A model generated the notes under the pieces. That model was not told the DNA's origin. It ran no database searches and worked only from the letters and a program-made list of their open reading frames with translations. A DNA stretch of 64,000 nt. Origin: Paenibacillus algorifonticola (GTDB taxonomy: Bacteria; Bacillota; Bacilli; Paenibacillales; Paenibacillaceae). The stretch's first letter is position 1, and every line of letters begins with the position of its first letter. Below are positions 52,045 through 61,147 of this stretch, piece by piece. The stretch covers positions 1-64,000 of the forward strand of contig NZ_LAQO01000011.1 in the NCBI RefSeq assembly GCF_000971975.1, in the 5' to 3' direction. A program made the position numbers and the translations under genes.

Positions 52045-52761
52045 TTAAATGGGCATACGGGTTAGCATACCACCGAGCAGCTGAGGCACTTCTTTATACA
52101 AATCAATGGGCGCGCATGCTTCAATGTCTCGCTGCAGGCCAATCTTGGCGAGCCGTTTGCCGGTGACGCCTGAGGCGAGCGTTTCCAGCGCGTATGAGCT
52201 GCGGTTTCGATAGAAAGCCAGCATCGCGAGGCCGAAGTCGTCAAGCTCTACAGGAGCTGGCCCGGCCAGCTGAAGGCGATCCAGCAGCAGGCCGGCGCAA
52301 AAGCCGTCCTCGGCTGCAAATTCATCATTATAACCGGCACAAAGGATGACAATGTCTCGCCTGAGTGCAGCGGCTGCTTGAGCGCTCGCTGTGGCATTGA
52401 GCAGCGCAGCCGTTAAGACGTAATCTGCACGGGCAGCCTTCTGCAAGGCTCGCGTACCGTTCGTCGTCGTTAAAATGATACGGCGATTGCTCACCGCAGC
52501 ATGATCATATTCGCTTGGGGAGTTGCCGAGGTCAAAGCCAGCTATTTTTCGGCAAAAGCGTTCGCCGCCAAGCAGATCCCCAGGCTGCTGCGCCGCTTTA
52601 GCTTCCATCACGGTTTCGACGGGAATGATGGCAGCCGCGCCCGCAGCGAGTGCCGTAACGATGGTGCTGCCCGCCCGCAGTACATCGACGATGATAGCGG
52701 TTTTATGGTGAAAGCGTGTTGAACTGGCTTCATTCACGCTTGAAATGACCTGAATCTGCAT
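52045..52761 (-). CDS. comB: 2-phosphosulfolactate phosphatase
   Basis: A 238-residue enzyme of the ComB family, which removes phosphate from 2-phosphosulfolactate. In methanogens this leads to coenzyme M, and in Bacillus it contributes to sulfolactate in spores. Diagnostic stretches are AIIVDVLRAGSTIVTALAAGA, GNSPSEYDHAAVSNRRIILTTTNGTRAL and ILCAGYNDEFAAEDGFCAGLLLDRL. No ComA homologue is near. It is a single gene on the minus strand between lysC and yqhV. In a spore former the sulfolactate role is the more likely. Confidence 0.9.
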   Translation of the reverse strand: MQIQVISSVNEASSTRFHHKTAIIVDVLRAGSTIVTALAAGAAAIIPVETVMEAKAAQQPGDLLGGERFCRKIAGFDLGNSPSEYDHAAVSNRRIILTTTNGTRALQKAARADYVLTAALLNATASAQAAAALRRDIVILCAGYNDEFAAEDGFCAGLLLDRLQLAGPAPVELDDFGLAMLAFYRNRSSYALETLASGVTGKRLAKIGLQRDIEACAPIDLYKEVPQLLGGMLTRMPI

Positions 52762-52921
52762 GTCAATAGCCGCCTTTCATAGCGTTTCTCCTGTGATCCT
52801 ATGCGAGTAATATATGCATCCGCCACTGGGCGTGTGTCCCTTCGACAAATGAGCATGAAACGGGTGGCGAAGCGCATAAGCTATAGAAATGAGGCTGGAC
52901 AAGTTGGGAGATGGACTTATT

Positions 52922-53188
52922 ATGCTGAATAAAATCGTACTCGCGATGGCTTCTTTGCGGCTTACATCGGGAACGTTGGAAATATGTGCTGCGCTAATTA
53001 TGCTGCGGCTGAACCAGATTGACAAAGCTTTAATCGTCAATTCCTCACTCGCGCTCGTAGGACCGCTCATTCTGATTGCGACGACGACAATCGGCCTAGT
53101 CGGCCTTTCCGATAAGCTATCTTATGGGAAGTTCGTTTGGGTGACAATAGGAATCGTCTGCTTAATGATCGGTATATTAAAAAAATAG
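52922..53188 (+). CDS. yqhV: YqhV-like membrane protein (DUF2619)
   Basis: An 88-residue protein with three membrane helices, matching YqhV: LAMASLRLTSGTLEICAALIMLRLNQIDKALIVNSSLALVGPLILIATTTIGLVGL. In B. subtilis yqhV lies directly between efp and spoIIIAA; here it keeps this general place but is separated from both by other genes. ATG at 52922 after GGGAGATGG. Function unknown. Confidence 0.85.
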   Translation: MLNKIVLAMASLRLTSGTLEICAALIMLRLNQIDKALIVNSSLALVGPLILIATTTIGLVGLSDKLSYGKFVWVTIGIVCLMIGILKK

Positions 53189-53222
53189 CAGCCATTCGCT
53201 GACCGAATGGCTGCTTGTTATT
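53187..53222. terminator. Bidirectional terminator between yqhV and the SorC regulator
   Basis: AGCAGCCATTCG pairs perfectly with CGAATGGCTGCT around five bases and overlaps the yqhV stop codon. It serves both convergent genes. Confidence 0.88.
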
Positions 53223-53225
53223 GTG

Positions 53226-54188
53226 TTAGGGCATGGCTAGCTTCATGCGTTCAATCATGCTGCTTGCTGTCGCCTCGTCGGTGACAAGCTTATTGACATA
53301 GCCGCCCTTTAGTGCAGCTAGGATGCTGTCGATTTTGTGCAGACCAAAGGCCATGCCGATGACATGCCTAATGCGCTTTAGCTGCTCTAGGCTCATGCCG
53401 ATGACCTTCTGGTTGATGGGATGCTCGCTAACAGCCCCGTCCCGCCTAATAAAACATGAATTGATATCAGCTACGACCTGTAAGGCTTGCAGCTCCTGCA
53501 GCACCGTTTCATTCAAATAGCCGAGCCGCTCCATCGTGGACATGGATAAAGGATTGCCGATGCCCACGAGCGCCAAATTAATCGTGCTGCCTGCTTTCAG
53601 TACGGAAGATATATTAGGCAGCGCAATAAGCTGCTCTTTAAGCTCCTCGGTTTCCACCATAGCTGGGGCGTAGAGGGAATCGCATTCGACACCAAGCTTC
53701 TTGGACAGCTCGTAAGCCAGCTGGTTGGAATGCATTTCATTGCGCGTGCTGCCCGTTCCGCCGACGAGTGGAATGATTTTGACATCCTCTTTTTTCTCTA
53801 GCGGAAATTCCCTTACCATATGATACAGCGTATTTCCCCAGGAAATGCCGATCCGGTCGCCATTGGAAATGAATTTCAAGGCAAAATGAGCCGCCGCTCT
53901 TCCGATTGCACTTGTCACCCGCTCCTGATTTAAATTGCGTGTCGGGACAACAAGCACCTCCTCCAGCTGAAAAAGCTCCTCGAGCTCCTTCTCCAGCTCC
54001 GACGTTTGCGCGGGATCATCATGCACAATAATTTCTACGATGCCCTCATCGCGGGCTTTTTGCAGCGCTTTGGAGATGAAAGGCCTCGATACGCCGAATT
54101 TCTCCGCAATTTTCTCCTGTGTCCAGGAATCGTAATAATAGAGCTTGCTTATTTTAATGAGTGTTTTTTTATCTTCCCCATTGAACAT
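53226..54188 (-). CDS. SorC/DeoR-type sugar-binding transcriptional regulator
   Basis: A 320-residue SorC-family regulator. An N-terminal helix-turn-helix (WTQEKIAEKFGVSRPFISKALQKARDEGIVEI) is followed by a sugar-phosphate-isomerase-like effector domain with RIGISWGNTLYHMV, PLVGGTGSTRNEMHSNQLAYELSKKLG and NLALVGIGNP, the loops that bind phosphorylated sugars in relatives such as CggR or DeoR(Bs). It is divergent from the operon starting at 54411, with a palindrome between them, so it probably controls that operon in response to a phosphorylated metabolite. This would fit the phosphatase-like genes there. Confidence 0.92.
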   Translation of the reverse strand: MFNGEDKKTLIKISKLYYYDSWTQEKIAEKFGVSRPFISKALQKARDEGIVEIIVHDDPAQTSELEKELEELFQLEEVLVVPTRNLNQERVTSAIGRAAAHFALKFISNGDRIGISWGNTLYHMVREFPLEKKEDVKIIPLVGGTGSTRNEMHSNQLAYELSKKLGVECDSLYAPAMVETEELKEQLIALPNISSVLKAGSTINLALVGIGNPLSMSTMERLGYLNETVLQELQALQVVADINSCFIRRDGAVSEHPINQKVIGMSLEQLKRIRHVIGMAFGLHKIDSILAALKGGYVNKLVTDEATASSMIERMKLAMP

Positions 54189-54342
54189 GCATAACCTTCC
54201 TTTTAACTGGATTCTACTAATCTATCACTCACTATAAGGATGAATGAGGGGTAGAGTCAATAGAACGAAGCGCTTGTAAAGGTGAATAACCGCTTCTTTA
54301 CGCTTTCTTTATTTTTCGATAACACTTGGCTAACATACGGTT

Positions 54343-54356
54343 ATTACAATTGTAAT
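54343..54356. promoter_or_regulatory. Palindrome between SorC gene and divergent operon
   Basis: ATTACAATTGTAAT is a perfect 14-bp palindrome, 55 bases before the metallo-hydrolase gene and about 155 from the SorC start. A candidate operator for the SorC regulator. Confidence 0.55.
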
Positions 54357-54410
54357 TGTTCAGAACATATGTAAACAACGTTGGCTATCGGACTTTGTAG
54401 AGGTGAAAGC

Positions 54411-55145
54411 ATGGATGTGAAAATTTTAGGATACTGGGGTGGCTACCCTCCAGCTGGAGGTGCTACGGCGGGGTATCTGGTCAGCACAGATGAAGGGCAG
54501 ATTTTACTGGATTGCGGCAGCGGGGTTATGAGCCGGCTTGCTGCACATACAACAGTCGAGCACTTATCAGGCGTTATTTTATCCCACCTGCACTTTGATC
54601 ACATGGCAGATATCGGGATTTTGCAATATGCTGCTGCGGGAGCACGGCGCAATGGACGGATGGATGACAAGCTGGCGATTTATGCGCCTGCAGAGCCAGC
54701 TAATATGCTGGAAAATCTGTACAGTGAGCATACCATCGTGAAGCGGATTGATTCACTGGCGAGTATTCAGCTGGCTGGTGCGAACATTGAATTCGTTCCG
54801 GTCAAGCATACGATTCCTTGCTACGCGGTGAAAATCACTTATCAAGGCAAGGTGCTTGTTTACTCGGGCGACACTTCCTATTGCGAATCGTTGATTTCGA
54901 TTGCCAAGGATGCGGATATTTTGTTATGCGAGGCTACGATTTGCGAAGGGAGCAGGCATACGACGGGACACGGCCATATGAATGCGGCAGAGGCTGGCAG
55001 CATTGCCGAAAAAGCCAATGTCAAACAGCTGGTGCTCGTTCATCTGCCTGGCGACGGTGATTTTGAATTTATGCGCAGGGCAGCAAGCGAAGCATTCGGC
55101 GGGCCAGTCGCATTGCCGCAAATGTCCGCGATGTATGTCGTATAG
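54411..55145 (+). CDS. Metallo-beta-lactamase-fold hydrolase (RNase Z-like)
   Basis: A 244-residue MBL-fold enzyme of the RNase Z/PhnP-like branch. Metal motifs are HLHFDH (HxHxDH), VKHTIPCYAVKI, YSGDTSYCESL with the bridging Asp, and HGHMNAAEAG, and the last His in LVLVHLPGDGDF. It lacks the tRNase Z exosite, so tRNA processing is unlikely. The branch includes phosphodiesterases for small cyclic or linear phosphodiesters. ATG at 54411 after GTAGAGGTG. It is the first gene of an operon with two HAD phosphatases and an ABC importer. Confidence 0.82.
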   Translation: MDVKILGYWGGYPPAGGATAGYLVSTDEGQILLDCGSGVMSRLAAHTTVEHLSGVILSHLHFDHMADIGILQYAAAGARRNGRMDDKLAIYAPAEPANMLENLYSEHTIVKRIDSLASIQLAGANIEFVPVKHTIPCYAVKITYQGKVLVYSGDTSYCESLISIAKDADILLCEATICEGSRHTTGHGHMNAAEAGSIAEKANVKQLVLVHLPGDGDFEFMRRAASEAFGGPVALPQMSAMYVV

Positions 55146-55173
55146 CCCATGGACGATAGGATGATGGACAAAC

Positions 55174-56049
55174 ATGTATAAACTTTTTGCGATGGATATG
55201 GATGGCACGCTGCTTGATAAAAACAAGCAAATTACGCCCGGCGTTCGCAAGGCGTTAATGGAACTGCAAGAGAGCGGCGTAACGCTGACGATTGCCTCGG
55301 GGCGTTTCCCAGCCTCGGTCTGGATGCATGGAAAGGAAATTGCAGCAAGCTGTCCACTGATCGGGCTTAATGGCTCTGTGCTTCTTGATCCAGAGACCGG
55401 AGAGCTGCTGTCAGGCACGCCGCTTCGGCCCGAGCATGCTTCAAGCGTAGCGATGCTGACGGAGCAGCGGGACATGTACATTCATTTTTATGGGTATAAC
55501 CGACTGTACGTAAAGGAATTGACGGAGCTTAACCGGAGCTGGCCGCTTGCCAATGTGGTCGTGAAGGAGGGGCGGCCTTTAACCGATCTGGATGCTGGCT
55601 ACCAAAAAGCTTCGGAGCTGATTAAGGTCATTCCGGTCGGGAGGCTAAGCAGCTTTGCTATCGGAGCGATGGAGCCGCTTTATAAAGCGACGGTCATTTG
55701 CGATGACAGCGAGCAGCTCGAACAGCTTTACGCCGAGCTTGCGACATGGGGTGCTTTTACATTGACTCGTACGGGAAGCCGGCGTTTCGATATTAACGCG
55801 GCCGGTGTTAGCAAGCGCTCGGCGCTGGCACAATTATGCGCGGAGCAAAACATTGCGCCAGAGCAAGTAGCGGCCATCGGGGATTATGACAATGATACGG
55901 ACATGCTCCGGTGGGCGGGCCTTGGAATTGCAATGGGCAATGCAGCAGATCACATCAAGCGAATTGCAGCATGCACAACCGCAGCTAACTCTGAGAATGG
56001 AGTTGCGCAAGCGATTCGCGATTATTTGCTAACCTCACCTAATCCATAA
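55174..56049 (+). CDS. HAD-family (Cof-type) phosphatase
   Basis: A 291-residue HAD hydrolase with a C2-type cap. Motif I is MDMDGTLL (Asp8 nucleophile, Asp10 acid/base), motif II TIASGR, motif III Lys in SKRSALAQLC, motif IV IGDYDNDTDMLRWAG. Such enzymes dephosphorylate sugar phosphates, FMN or pyridoxal phosphate with loose specificity. It lies 28 bases after the metallo-hydrolase gene. A second family member at 60015 closes the operon. Confidence 0.9.
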   Translation: MYKLFAMDMDGTLLDKNKQITPGVRKALMELQESGVTLTIASGRFPASVWMHGKEIAASCPLIGLNGSVLLDPETGELLSGTPLRPEHASSVAMLTEQRDMYIHFYGYNRLYVKELTELNRSWPLANVVVKEGRPLTDLDAGYQKASELIKVIPVGRLSSFAIGAMEPLYKATVICDDSEQLEQLYAELATWGAFTLTRTGSRRFDINAAGVSKRSALAQLCAEQNIAPEQVAAIGDYDNDTDMLRWAGLGIAMGNAADHIKRIAACTTAANSENGVAQAIRDYLLTSPNP

Positions 56050-56113
56050 CTATACCTAATCAGTAACTAGATTTAAGCGATAGTTAAACCTAAACAATAG
56101 CTAAACTCAACCG
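56045..56113 (+). repeat. Degenerate 17-18-bp tandem repeat in an intergenic gap
   Basis: Three to four imperfect units around ATAGTTAAACCTAAAC / ATAGCTAAACTCAAC fill the space between the phosphatase and the binding-protein gene. Low complexity; it may affect mRNA structure or serve as a repeated protein site. Confidence 0.4.
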
Positions 56114-56132
56114 ACATAAGGAGCGATCATCC

Positions 56133-57176
56133 GTGAAAAATTGGAAAAAAGGTTTTGTGTTCTCATCTTTGGCTTTAGCTTTAATTATGGGCGGCTGCGG
56201 CTCGGCAGAAAATTCCACGAACGCTGCGGGCAATACGCAAGGCTCGGCTGGCAGCACGGTGACGGGTAAGCTGTCCTTTTATACGTCCCAGCCAGAAGAT
56301 GATGTCGCAAAGCTGACTGCTGGCTTTAATGGCCAATATCCGGATGTGCAGGTTGAAGTGTTCCGTTCAGGCACGGAGGAAGTCGTGACGAAGCTGCAGG
56401 CGGAAAAAACGGCGGGAGCCGTTCAGGCAGATGTGCTGTTGCTTGCGGATTCCGTAACTTTCGAAGGGCTGAAGCAGCAGGATTTGCTGCTCTCTTACAA
56501 ATCGCCTGAGCTGAGTGAAATTCCTGCAGATTTGGTAGATCCAGACGGCATGTACAGCGGTACGAAGGTTATCGCTACCATTCTTGCTCACAATACATCG
56601 AAGGTATCGGCAGCTCCAACGTCCTGGCATGTACTGACAGATGCAGCGAGCAAAGGGCAGAGCATTATGCCAAGTCCGTTGTATTCCGGTGCAGCCGCTT
56701 ATAATGTCGGTGTGTTTACGCGAACGGACGGCTTTGGCTGGGATTTCTTCCAAGGCTTAAAGGATAATGCGATGACGGTCATTAAAGGCAATGGTGCTGT
56801 TCTCAAAGCGGTAGCAAGCGGCGAGCAATCCTATGGGGTAGTTGTTGATTACATGGTTGCCCGTGAGAAAGCGAAGGGCTCACCAATTGAGCTTAATTAT
56901 CCGCAAGAGGGCGTTCCGATTATTACAGAGCCGATTGCGATTATGAACAATACGAAAAATGAAGCAGCTGCGAAAGCTTTCGTCGATTACGTGCTTTCCG
57001 AGGATGGTCAGAAGCTGGCCGCGGAAATTGGCTATACGCCGATTCGTAAAGGAGTAGCCGCTCCGGAAGGCTTGAAGGCGATTGGCGACATGACGATTTT
57101 GTCAGGTGACATTAAGACATTAACAGCAGAACGGGAAGCCGACAAGCAGCAGTTCACGAAGCTTTTCGGACAATAA
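56133..57176 (+). CDS. Fe3+/phosphonate-type ABC substrate-binding lipoprotein
   Basis: A 347-residue protein of the AfuA/PhnS (COG1840-type) group with lipobox MGGC. The fold is recognisable from GKLSFYTSQPEDDVAKLTAGF, ADVLLLADSVTFEGLKQQDLL and EPIAIMNNTKNEAAAKAFVDYVLSEDGQ. Iron binders of this family carry a Tyr-Tyr pair after the hinge. I see a single Tyr in SGAAAYNVGVF and no pair, which favours an organic or phosphonate ligand over Fe3+. GTG start nine bases after AAGGAG. First of three importer genes. Confidence 0.85.
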   Translation: MKNWKKGFVFSSLALALIMGGCGSAENSTNAAGNTQGSAGSTVTGKLSFYTSQPEDDVAKLTAGFNGQYPDVQVEVFRSGTEEVVTKLQAEKTAGAVQADVLLLADSVTFEGLKQQDLLLSYKSPELSEIPADLVDPDGMYSGTKVIATILAHNTSKVSAAPTSWHVLTDAASKGQSIMPSPLYSGAAAYNVGVFTRTDGFGWDFFQGLKDNAMTVIKGNGAVLKAVASGEQSYGVVVDYMVAREKAKGSPIELNYPQEGVPIITEPIAIMNNTKNEAAAKAFVDYVLSEDGQKLAAEIGYTPIRKGVAAPEGLKAIGDMTILSGDIKTLTAEREADKQQFTKLFGQ

Positions 57177-57193
57177 TGCGGGGGTAGCAGGCT

Positions 57194-58957
57194 ATGGAAG
57201 AGGTTTCAAAGGTTCAACATGGCATAGCACGCAGCGGAAGGAGACGGGCAGGCGCTGTCCGTCTGCCTCTATCCGTTGTAATAGGAAAAATAGCGGCCTT
57301 GCTGGGCGCCGTTGCAGTCCTCCTGTTGTTTGTCTGGCCGATTGCGAGGCTCGTGCATTTAAGCGTGGCAGGAGAAGCAGGCCTGACGCTGTCGATTTAC
57401 AATGAGCTGCTGAATCAGCCGCGCTTCTGGTCGGCTTTATGGAACACCTTTATTATCGTAACCGGCTCCACGCTGCTGTCTGTCGTGCTTGGGATGACGG
57501 TCGCTTGGCTGATGGCCTATACCGATCTCAAGTATAAAAAGCTGCTGCATCTTATTATCCTTCTCTGCTTTATTTTGCCTTCTTACGTGCTGACGCTATC
57601 GTGGTCTGCCTTTATGGGCAGTCAGGGGATGCTTGCTGAGCTGCTGAAGGGGCTGGGCATACCTGGCGAGCCTTGGAGCATGTATAGCTACAGCGGTATT
57701 ATTTTCGTCATGGGCATTCATCATTTTCCGCTCGTTTATCTCTTTACCGTCGATGTTTTGCGTAAAATCCCCCGTGATCTGGAATGGGCATCCCGTGCCG
57801 GAGGAGCTGGTCGGCTGAAGACATTTCGCCGTATTACATTTCCACTGGCTATGCCCGGTCTCGCGGCAGGCGGCTTGCTCGTCTTCCTCGCTTCGCTCGA
57901 CAACTTTGGCATTCCGGCTTTTCTCGGTACGCCTGCCAATATAACGGTGCTAAGTACGCTCATCTATGAAGAAATTATCGGCTTTGGTCCAGCGGCCTTC
58001 GCGCGCGGCGCTTCCTTATCTGTTATTCTCGGCATTGTCGCTGTTATCGGAACTATGCTGCAATGGCTGATGCTGCGCAAAAGCAAAACATCCGAGACGA
58101 CGATGCCGGATTATTCGCCCCGCTACTTGCTTGGCTCGCGCCGGAAATGGGTAGGCGGAGGCCTGTGGGCCCTGCTGCTATTTATTACGGCTGTACCGCT
58201 GCTTGCGATGATATCGTTGTCGTTCAAGCGGGCGTATGGGCTTGGCTTAATTCCTTCGAACCTCACGCTGGACAATTATCGGTATATTTTGTTCGAAAAT
58301 GCGAAGGTGTGGCAGTCGATTCAAAATAGCGTGCTGCTGTCCGTCGTAACGTTGATCATCTGCATGGTAGTCGGCTCGATTTTCGCCTATATTCGCGTGC
58401 GCAAGCCATCGGCCTTGTCGAAGGCGGCTGAGCTTGCGATTGCCTTGCCTTACACGCTGCCGGGCATCGTGTTTGCTCTTTCGATGATCCTCGTCTGGAT
58501 GCAGCCGCTTCCCGGTGTAAATGGTGGCATTTATGGCACGATATATATTTTGTACATCGCCTATATTTGCCGCTTTCTGATCTTGCAAATTCGTGCGAGC
58601 ATGACCGCCTTTATGCAAATTGATCCGTCTATGGAGGAGGCGGCGCGAATAGCGGGAGCAGGAATGTGGCGCAAGTGGAAAACGATTCTTCTGCCGATGC
58701 TGCTGCCGGGTATCGTAAGCGGCGGGCTGCTCGTGTTTCTTACCGCGCTGACCGAGCTTACCGTGTCCGCCCTGCTGTATTCCTCTGGCTCCCAGACGAT
58801 CGGCGTTACCATATTCAGCTTTGAGCAGGCGGGCAATACGCTGTATTCAACCGCGCTTTCCAGCTTGATTGTGTTATTGATTGCAGTTGGCGGGACTTCG
58901 GTGCTGCTGCTGCAAAAATGGTTGTCCCGCAAAGGATTAGGAGGTGCGAATAAATGA
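57194..58957 (+). CDS. ABC permease with two fused membrane domains
   Basis: A 587-residue FbpB/PhnU-type permease with about twelve helices and two EAA coupling loops: EWASRAGGAGRLKTFRRITFPLAMPGLAAGG (about 195-225) and MEEAARIAGAGMWRKWKTILLPMLLPGIVSGG (about 478-510). Both halves of the pore are in one chain, as in iron(III) and 2-aminoethylphosphonate importers. It overlaps the ATPase gene by four bases (ATGA). Confidence 0.93.
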   Translation: MEEVSKVQHGIARSGRRRAGAVRLPLSVVIGKIAALLGAVAVLLLFVWPIARLVHLSVAGEAGLTLSIYNELLNQPRFWSALWNTFIIVTGSTLLSVVLGMTVAWLMAYTDLKYKKLLHLIILLCFILPSYVLTLSWSAFMGSQGMLAELLKGLGIPGEPWSMYSYSGIIFVMGIHHFPLVYLFTVDVLRKIPRDLEWASRAGGAGRLKTFRRITFPLAMPGLAAGGLLVFLASLDNFGIPAFLGTPANITVLSTLIYEEIIGFGPAAFARGASLSVILGIVAVIGTMLQWLMLRKSKTSETTMPDYSPRYLLGSRRKWVGGGLWALLLFITAVPLLAMISLSFKRAYGLGLIPSNLTLDNYRYILFENAKVWQSIQNSVLLSVVTLIICMVVGSIFAYIRVRKPSALSKAAELAIALPYTLPGIVFALSMILVWMQPLPGVNGGIYGTIYILYIAYICRFLILQIRASMTAFMQIDPSMEEAARIAGAGMWRKWKTILLPMLLPGIVSGGLLVFLTALTELTVSALLYSSGSQTIGVTIFSFEQAGNTLYSTALSSLIVLLIAVGGTSVLLLQKWLSRKGLGGANK

Positions 58958-59988
58958 GTATCGCGATTAAAGAGGTGACCAAGTCCTTCGGCAGCTTTCA
59001 AGCGTTGAAAGCACTCAATTTGACGCTGGCCTCGGGAGAGTTTACAGCCATTCTGGGTCCGTCGGGCTGCGGCAAAACGACGCTGCTGCGCATGCTGGCT
59101 GGCTTTGAGCAGCCGAGCGGCGGTGAAATTCAGATGAATGGCAAGCTTGTTGCCAGCAGCAGCTTTGCGATTCCGCCAGAGAGGCGCCGGATCGGCATGG
59201 TGTTTCAGGCGTTTGCACTGTGGCCGCATATGAATGTAGCGGAGCATGTCCGTTTCCCGATTCGTTCACATAGAGAGACGCCAGCGCATATTCGTGACAA
59301 TGAGCAGGAGCATGTGGAGCGGGTGCTCGCAATGGTCGGATTGTCCAAGCTTGCTGCGCGCATGCCGCATGAATTGTCTGGCGGACAGAAGCAGCGTGTA
59401 GCGATTGCAAGAGCAATTGCACCGTCGCCCTCGCTTCTGCTTATGGATGAGCCGCTTAGCAGTCTCGATGCGATGCTGCGCATGGACATGCGGCGCGAAA
59501 TTCAGAGCGTTCATAGGCAGACTGGCACAGCCATTGTATATGTGACCCACGATCAGGGCGAAGCGCTCGCCATGGCAGACCGCATTATAGTAATGAAGGA
59601 TGGCGAGATTGAGCAGGCGGGAACGCCGCAGGATATTTATTTGCGACCAAATACGGAATTTGTAGCCAAGTTTGTATCCAAAGCAAATCTTGTACAGGGA
59701 CGCTGGGAGCAGAATCATTTTATACCGAGGGCTGCTGCTTCAGAGCTTAAATGGTATGGCGGCGAGGTCAGCACCCATTTTAAGCAGACAGGTGCTTATC
59801 CGGTCAGACCTGATCAGTTCGTGCTTGGAGACGCGCTGGAGGAAGGAATTAAAGGTGAGGTAGTCAATGTGCAGTTCCAGGGCAAGGAATTTCATTATGA
59901 TATTCGTGCAGATAAGGAGCAGTGGGAAGTAATTTCTCCGCGCGCATTTCGGATGAATGAGCATGTGACGCTGGCGCTGCCTGTCTAG
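58954..59988 (+). CDS. ABC transporter ATPase (Fe3+/phosphonate/spermidine type)
   Basis: A 344-residue ATPase with Walker A GPSGCGKTT, signature LSGGQKQRVAIARAI, Walker B LLLMDEPLSSLDA and H-loop THD. A C-terminal TOBE-like domain (about 250-344) has GIKGEVVNVQFQGKEFHYDI. It is the type that drives FbpB-like fused permeases. Starts within the end of the permease gene. Confidence 0.95.
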   Translation: MSIAIKEVTKSFGSFQALKALNLTLASGEFTAILGPSGCGKTTLLRMLAGFEQPSGGEIQMNGKLVASSSFAIPPERRRIGMVFQAFALWPHMNVAEHVRFPIRSHRETPAHIRDNEQEHVERVLAMVGLSKLAARMPHELSGGQKQRVAIARAIAPSPSLLLMDEPLSSLDAMLRMDMRREIQSVHRQTGTAIVYVTHDQGEALAMADRIIVMKDGEIEQAGTPQDIYLRPNTEFVAKFVSKANLVQGRWEQNHFIPRAAASELKWYGGEVSTHFKQTGAYPVRPDQFVLGDALEEGIKGEVVNVQFQGKEFHYDIRADKEQWEVISPRAFRMNEHVTLALPV

Positions 59989-60014
59989 TAAACGGAGGAA
60001 AAGAGGTGTGCTGG

Positions 60015-60815
60015 ATGCCAAACAAGCGCAGCATTATATTTTTTGACATTGACGGAACACTGCTTGGTCGGAATAAGAGGCTCGTTCCTTCCGCCAAGCA
60101 TGCCATCAAGGCGCTTCAGGAGGAAGGGCATCTGGTCGCGTTGGCATCGGGACGTTCCCCTTTTATGCTGGAGGCGCTTCGGCAGGAGCTGGGCATTCAA
60201 ACCTATGTTAGCTTTAATGGGCAATATGTGGTTCATGAGGGAGAGGTTATATTCAGCAATCCTTTTCGGCGGGCGGATATGGAGCAGCTTAGCGAATATG
60301 CCAGGCAGTACAGGACGCCGCTTGTGTATTTGGATGCAGCAACTATGGCAGCAAGCAGCGAGCAGCATCCCTATGTGCAGACTTGCTTCTCTGCACTCAA
60401 TTACGACAGTCCGCCATATGATCCTGTGTTCTATCGTGAACGGGACATCTATCAGATGATGCTGTTCGACAAGCAAAAAGAGGATGACGGCTACAAAAAC
60501 AAATTTCCGCAGCTGCATTTTGTTCGTTGGCATGCTTATTCTGCGGACGTGCTTCCAGGAGGAGGCTCCAAGGCGCAAGGCATTTCACAATTGCTGCAAA
60601 AGCTCGGCGCTGCTCCGGAAGAGGCTTATGCTTTTGGAGACCAGTTGAATGACCTGGAGATGCTCCAGTATATCGGACAGAGCGTGGCGATGGGCAACGC
60701 CCCGGATGAAGTGAAGCAGATTGCGAAGTATGTCACGAAGGATGTAGATGATGATGGCATCGCCTATGGTCTGGAGCTAGTCGGCTTGCTTTCACGGAAG
60801 AGGCTGGGGGCATAG
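60015..60815 (+). CDS. HAD-family (Cof-type) phosphatase
   Basis: A 266-residue HAD hydrolase: FFDIDGTLL (Asp11, Asp13), ALASGR, a C2 cap, Lys in GSKAQGISQLL and FGDQLNDLEML. The ATG at 60015 lies six bases after AAGAGGTG. A slightly earlier start overlaps that site. 26 bases after the ATPase, it ends the operon. Two Cof-type phosphatases bracketing an importer suggest that the imported compound or its product is phosphorylated. Confidence 0.9.
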   Translation: MPNKRSIIFFDIDGTLLGRNKRLVPSAKHAIKALQEEGHLVALASGRSPFMLEALRQELGIQTYVSFNGQYVVHEGEVIFSNPFRRADMEQLSEYARQYRTPLVYLDAATMAASSEQHPYVQTCFSALNYDSPPYDPVFYRERDIYQMMLFDKQKEDDGYKNKFPQLHFVRWHAYSADVLPGGGSKAQGISQLLQKLGAAPEEAYAFGDQLNDLEMLQYIGQSVAMGNAPDEVKQIAKYVTKDVDDDGIAYGLELVGLLSRKRLGA

Positions 60816-60954
60816 CGGCTGTATTCGTTAAAGCAACATTTTTTACTGTATAATTTCAGCGTAATGCGCCTCATGCGAAAACAGATGCTCAAGCAGAAGC
60901 ATAATGATCATCAGCGGACTCGGCGATTCTACCAGTTTTTGTGAGGGTACGACC

Positions 60955-60984
60955 TTGACTACTCAGTTGACATAATCGTATAGT
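60955..60984 (+). promoter_or_regulatory. Promoter-like element without a following gene
   Basis: TTGACT (60955-60960), 18 bases, TATAGT (60979-60984). A second TTGACA starts at 60968. No reading frame follows before the hairpin at 61035. Confidence 0.5.
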
Positions 60985-60990
60985 AAATCA

Positions 60991-61077
60991 TACAGATATT
61001 CAGCCATATATGGATTTGTACATTATATAGAAAGAGCCGTTAGCCCCAATGAAGTTGGGTCAGCTAACGGCTTTTTC
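60991..61077 (+). ncRNA. Possible small RNA ended by a terminator
   Basis: From the start expected for the promoter at 60955 to the T run after a hairpin (AGCCGTTAGC 61035-61044 with GCTAACGGCT 61063-61072, plus CCCAA/TTGGG inside) is about 87 bases with no reading frame. It could be a small RNA. It could also be the terminator of the phosphatase gene placed far downstream. The rest of 60816-61214 shows only the sigma-E-like promoter. Confidence 0.35.
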
Positions 61078-61147
61078 TATTTGAAGAGCGCTTGAGCTAT
61101 TGAAAGGACATAAACAAATTCTAATCTAGTAATTTGCATGCAGATGG

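Noticed and set aside
56133-59988. Plain ferric iron importer
   Set aside because: The binding protein lacks the Tyr-Tyr iron ligands and there is no Fur box upstream; organophosphate or phosphonate is at least as likely.
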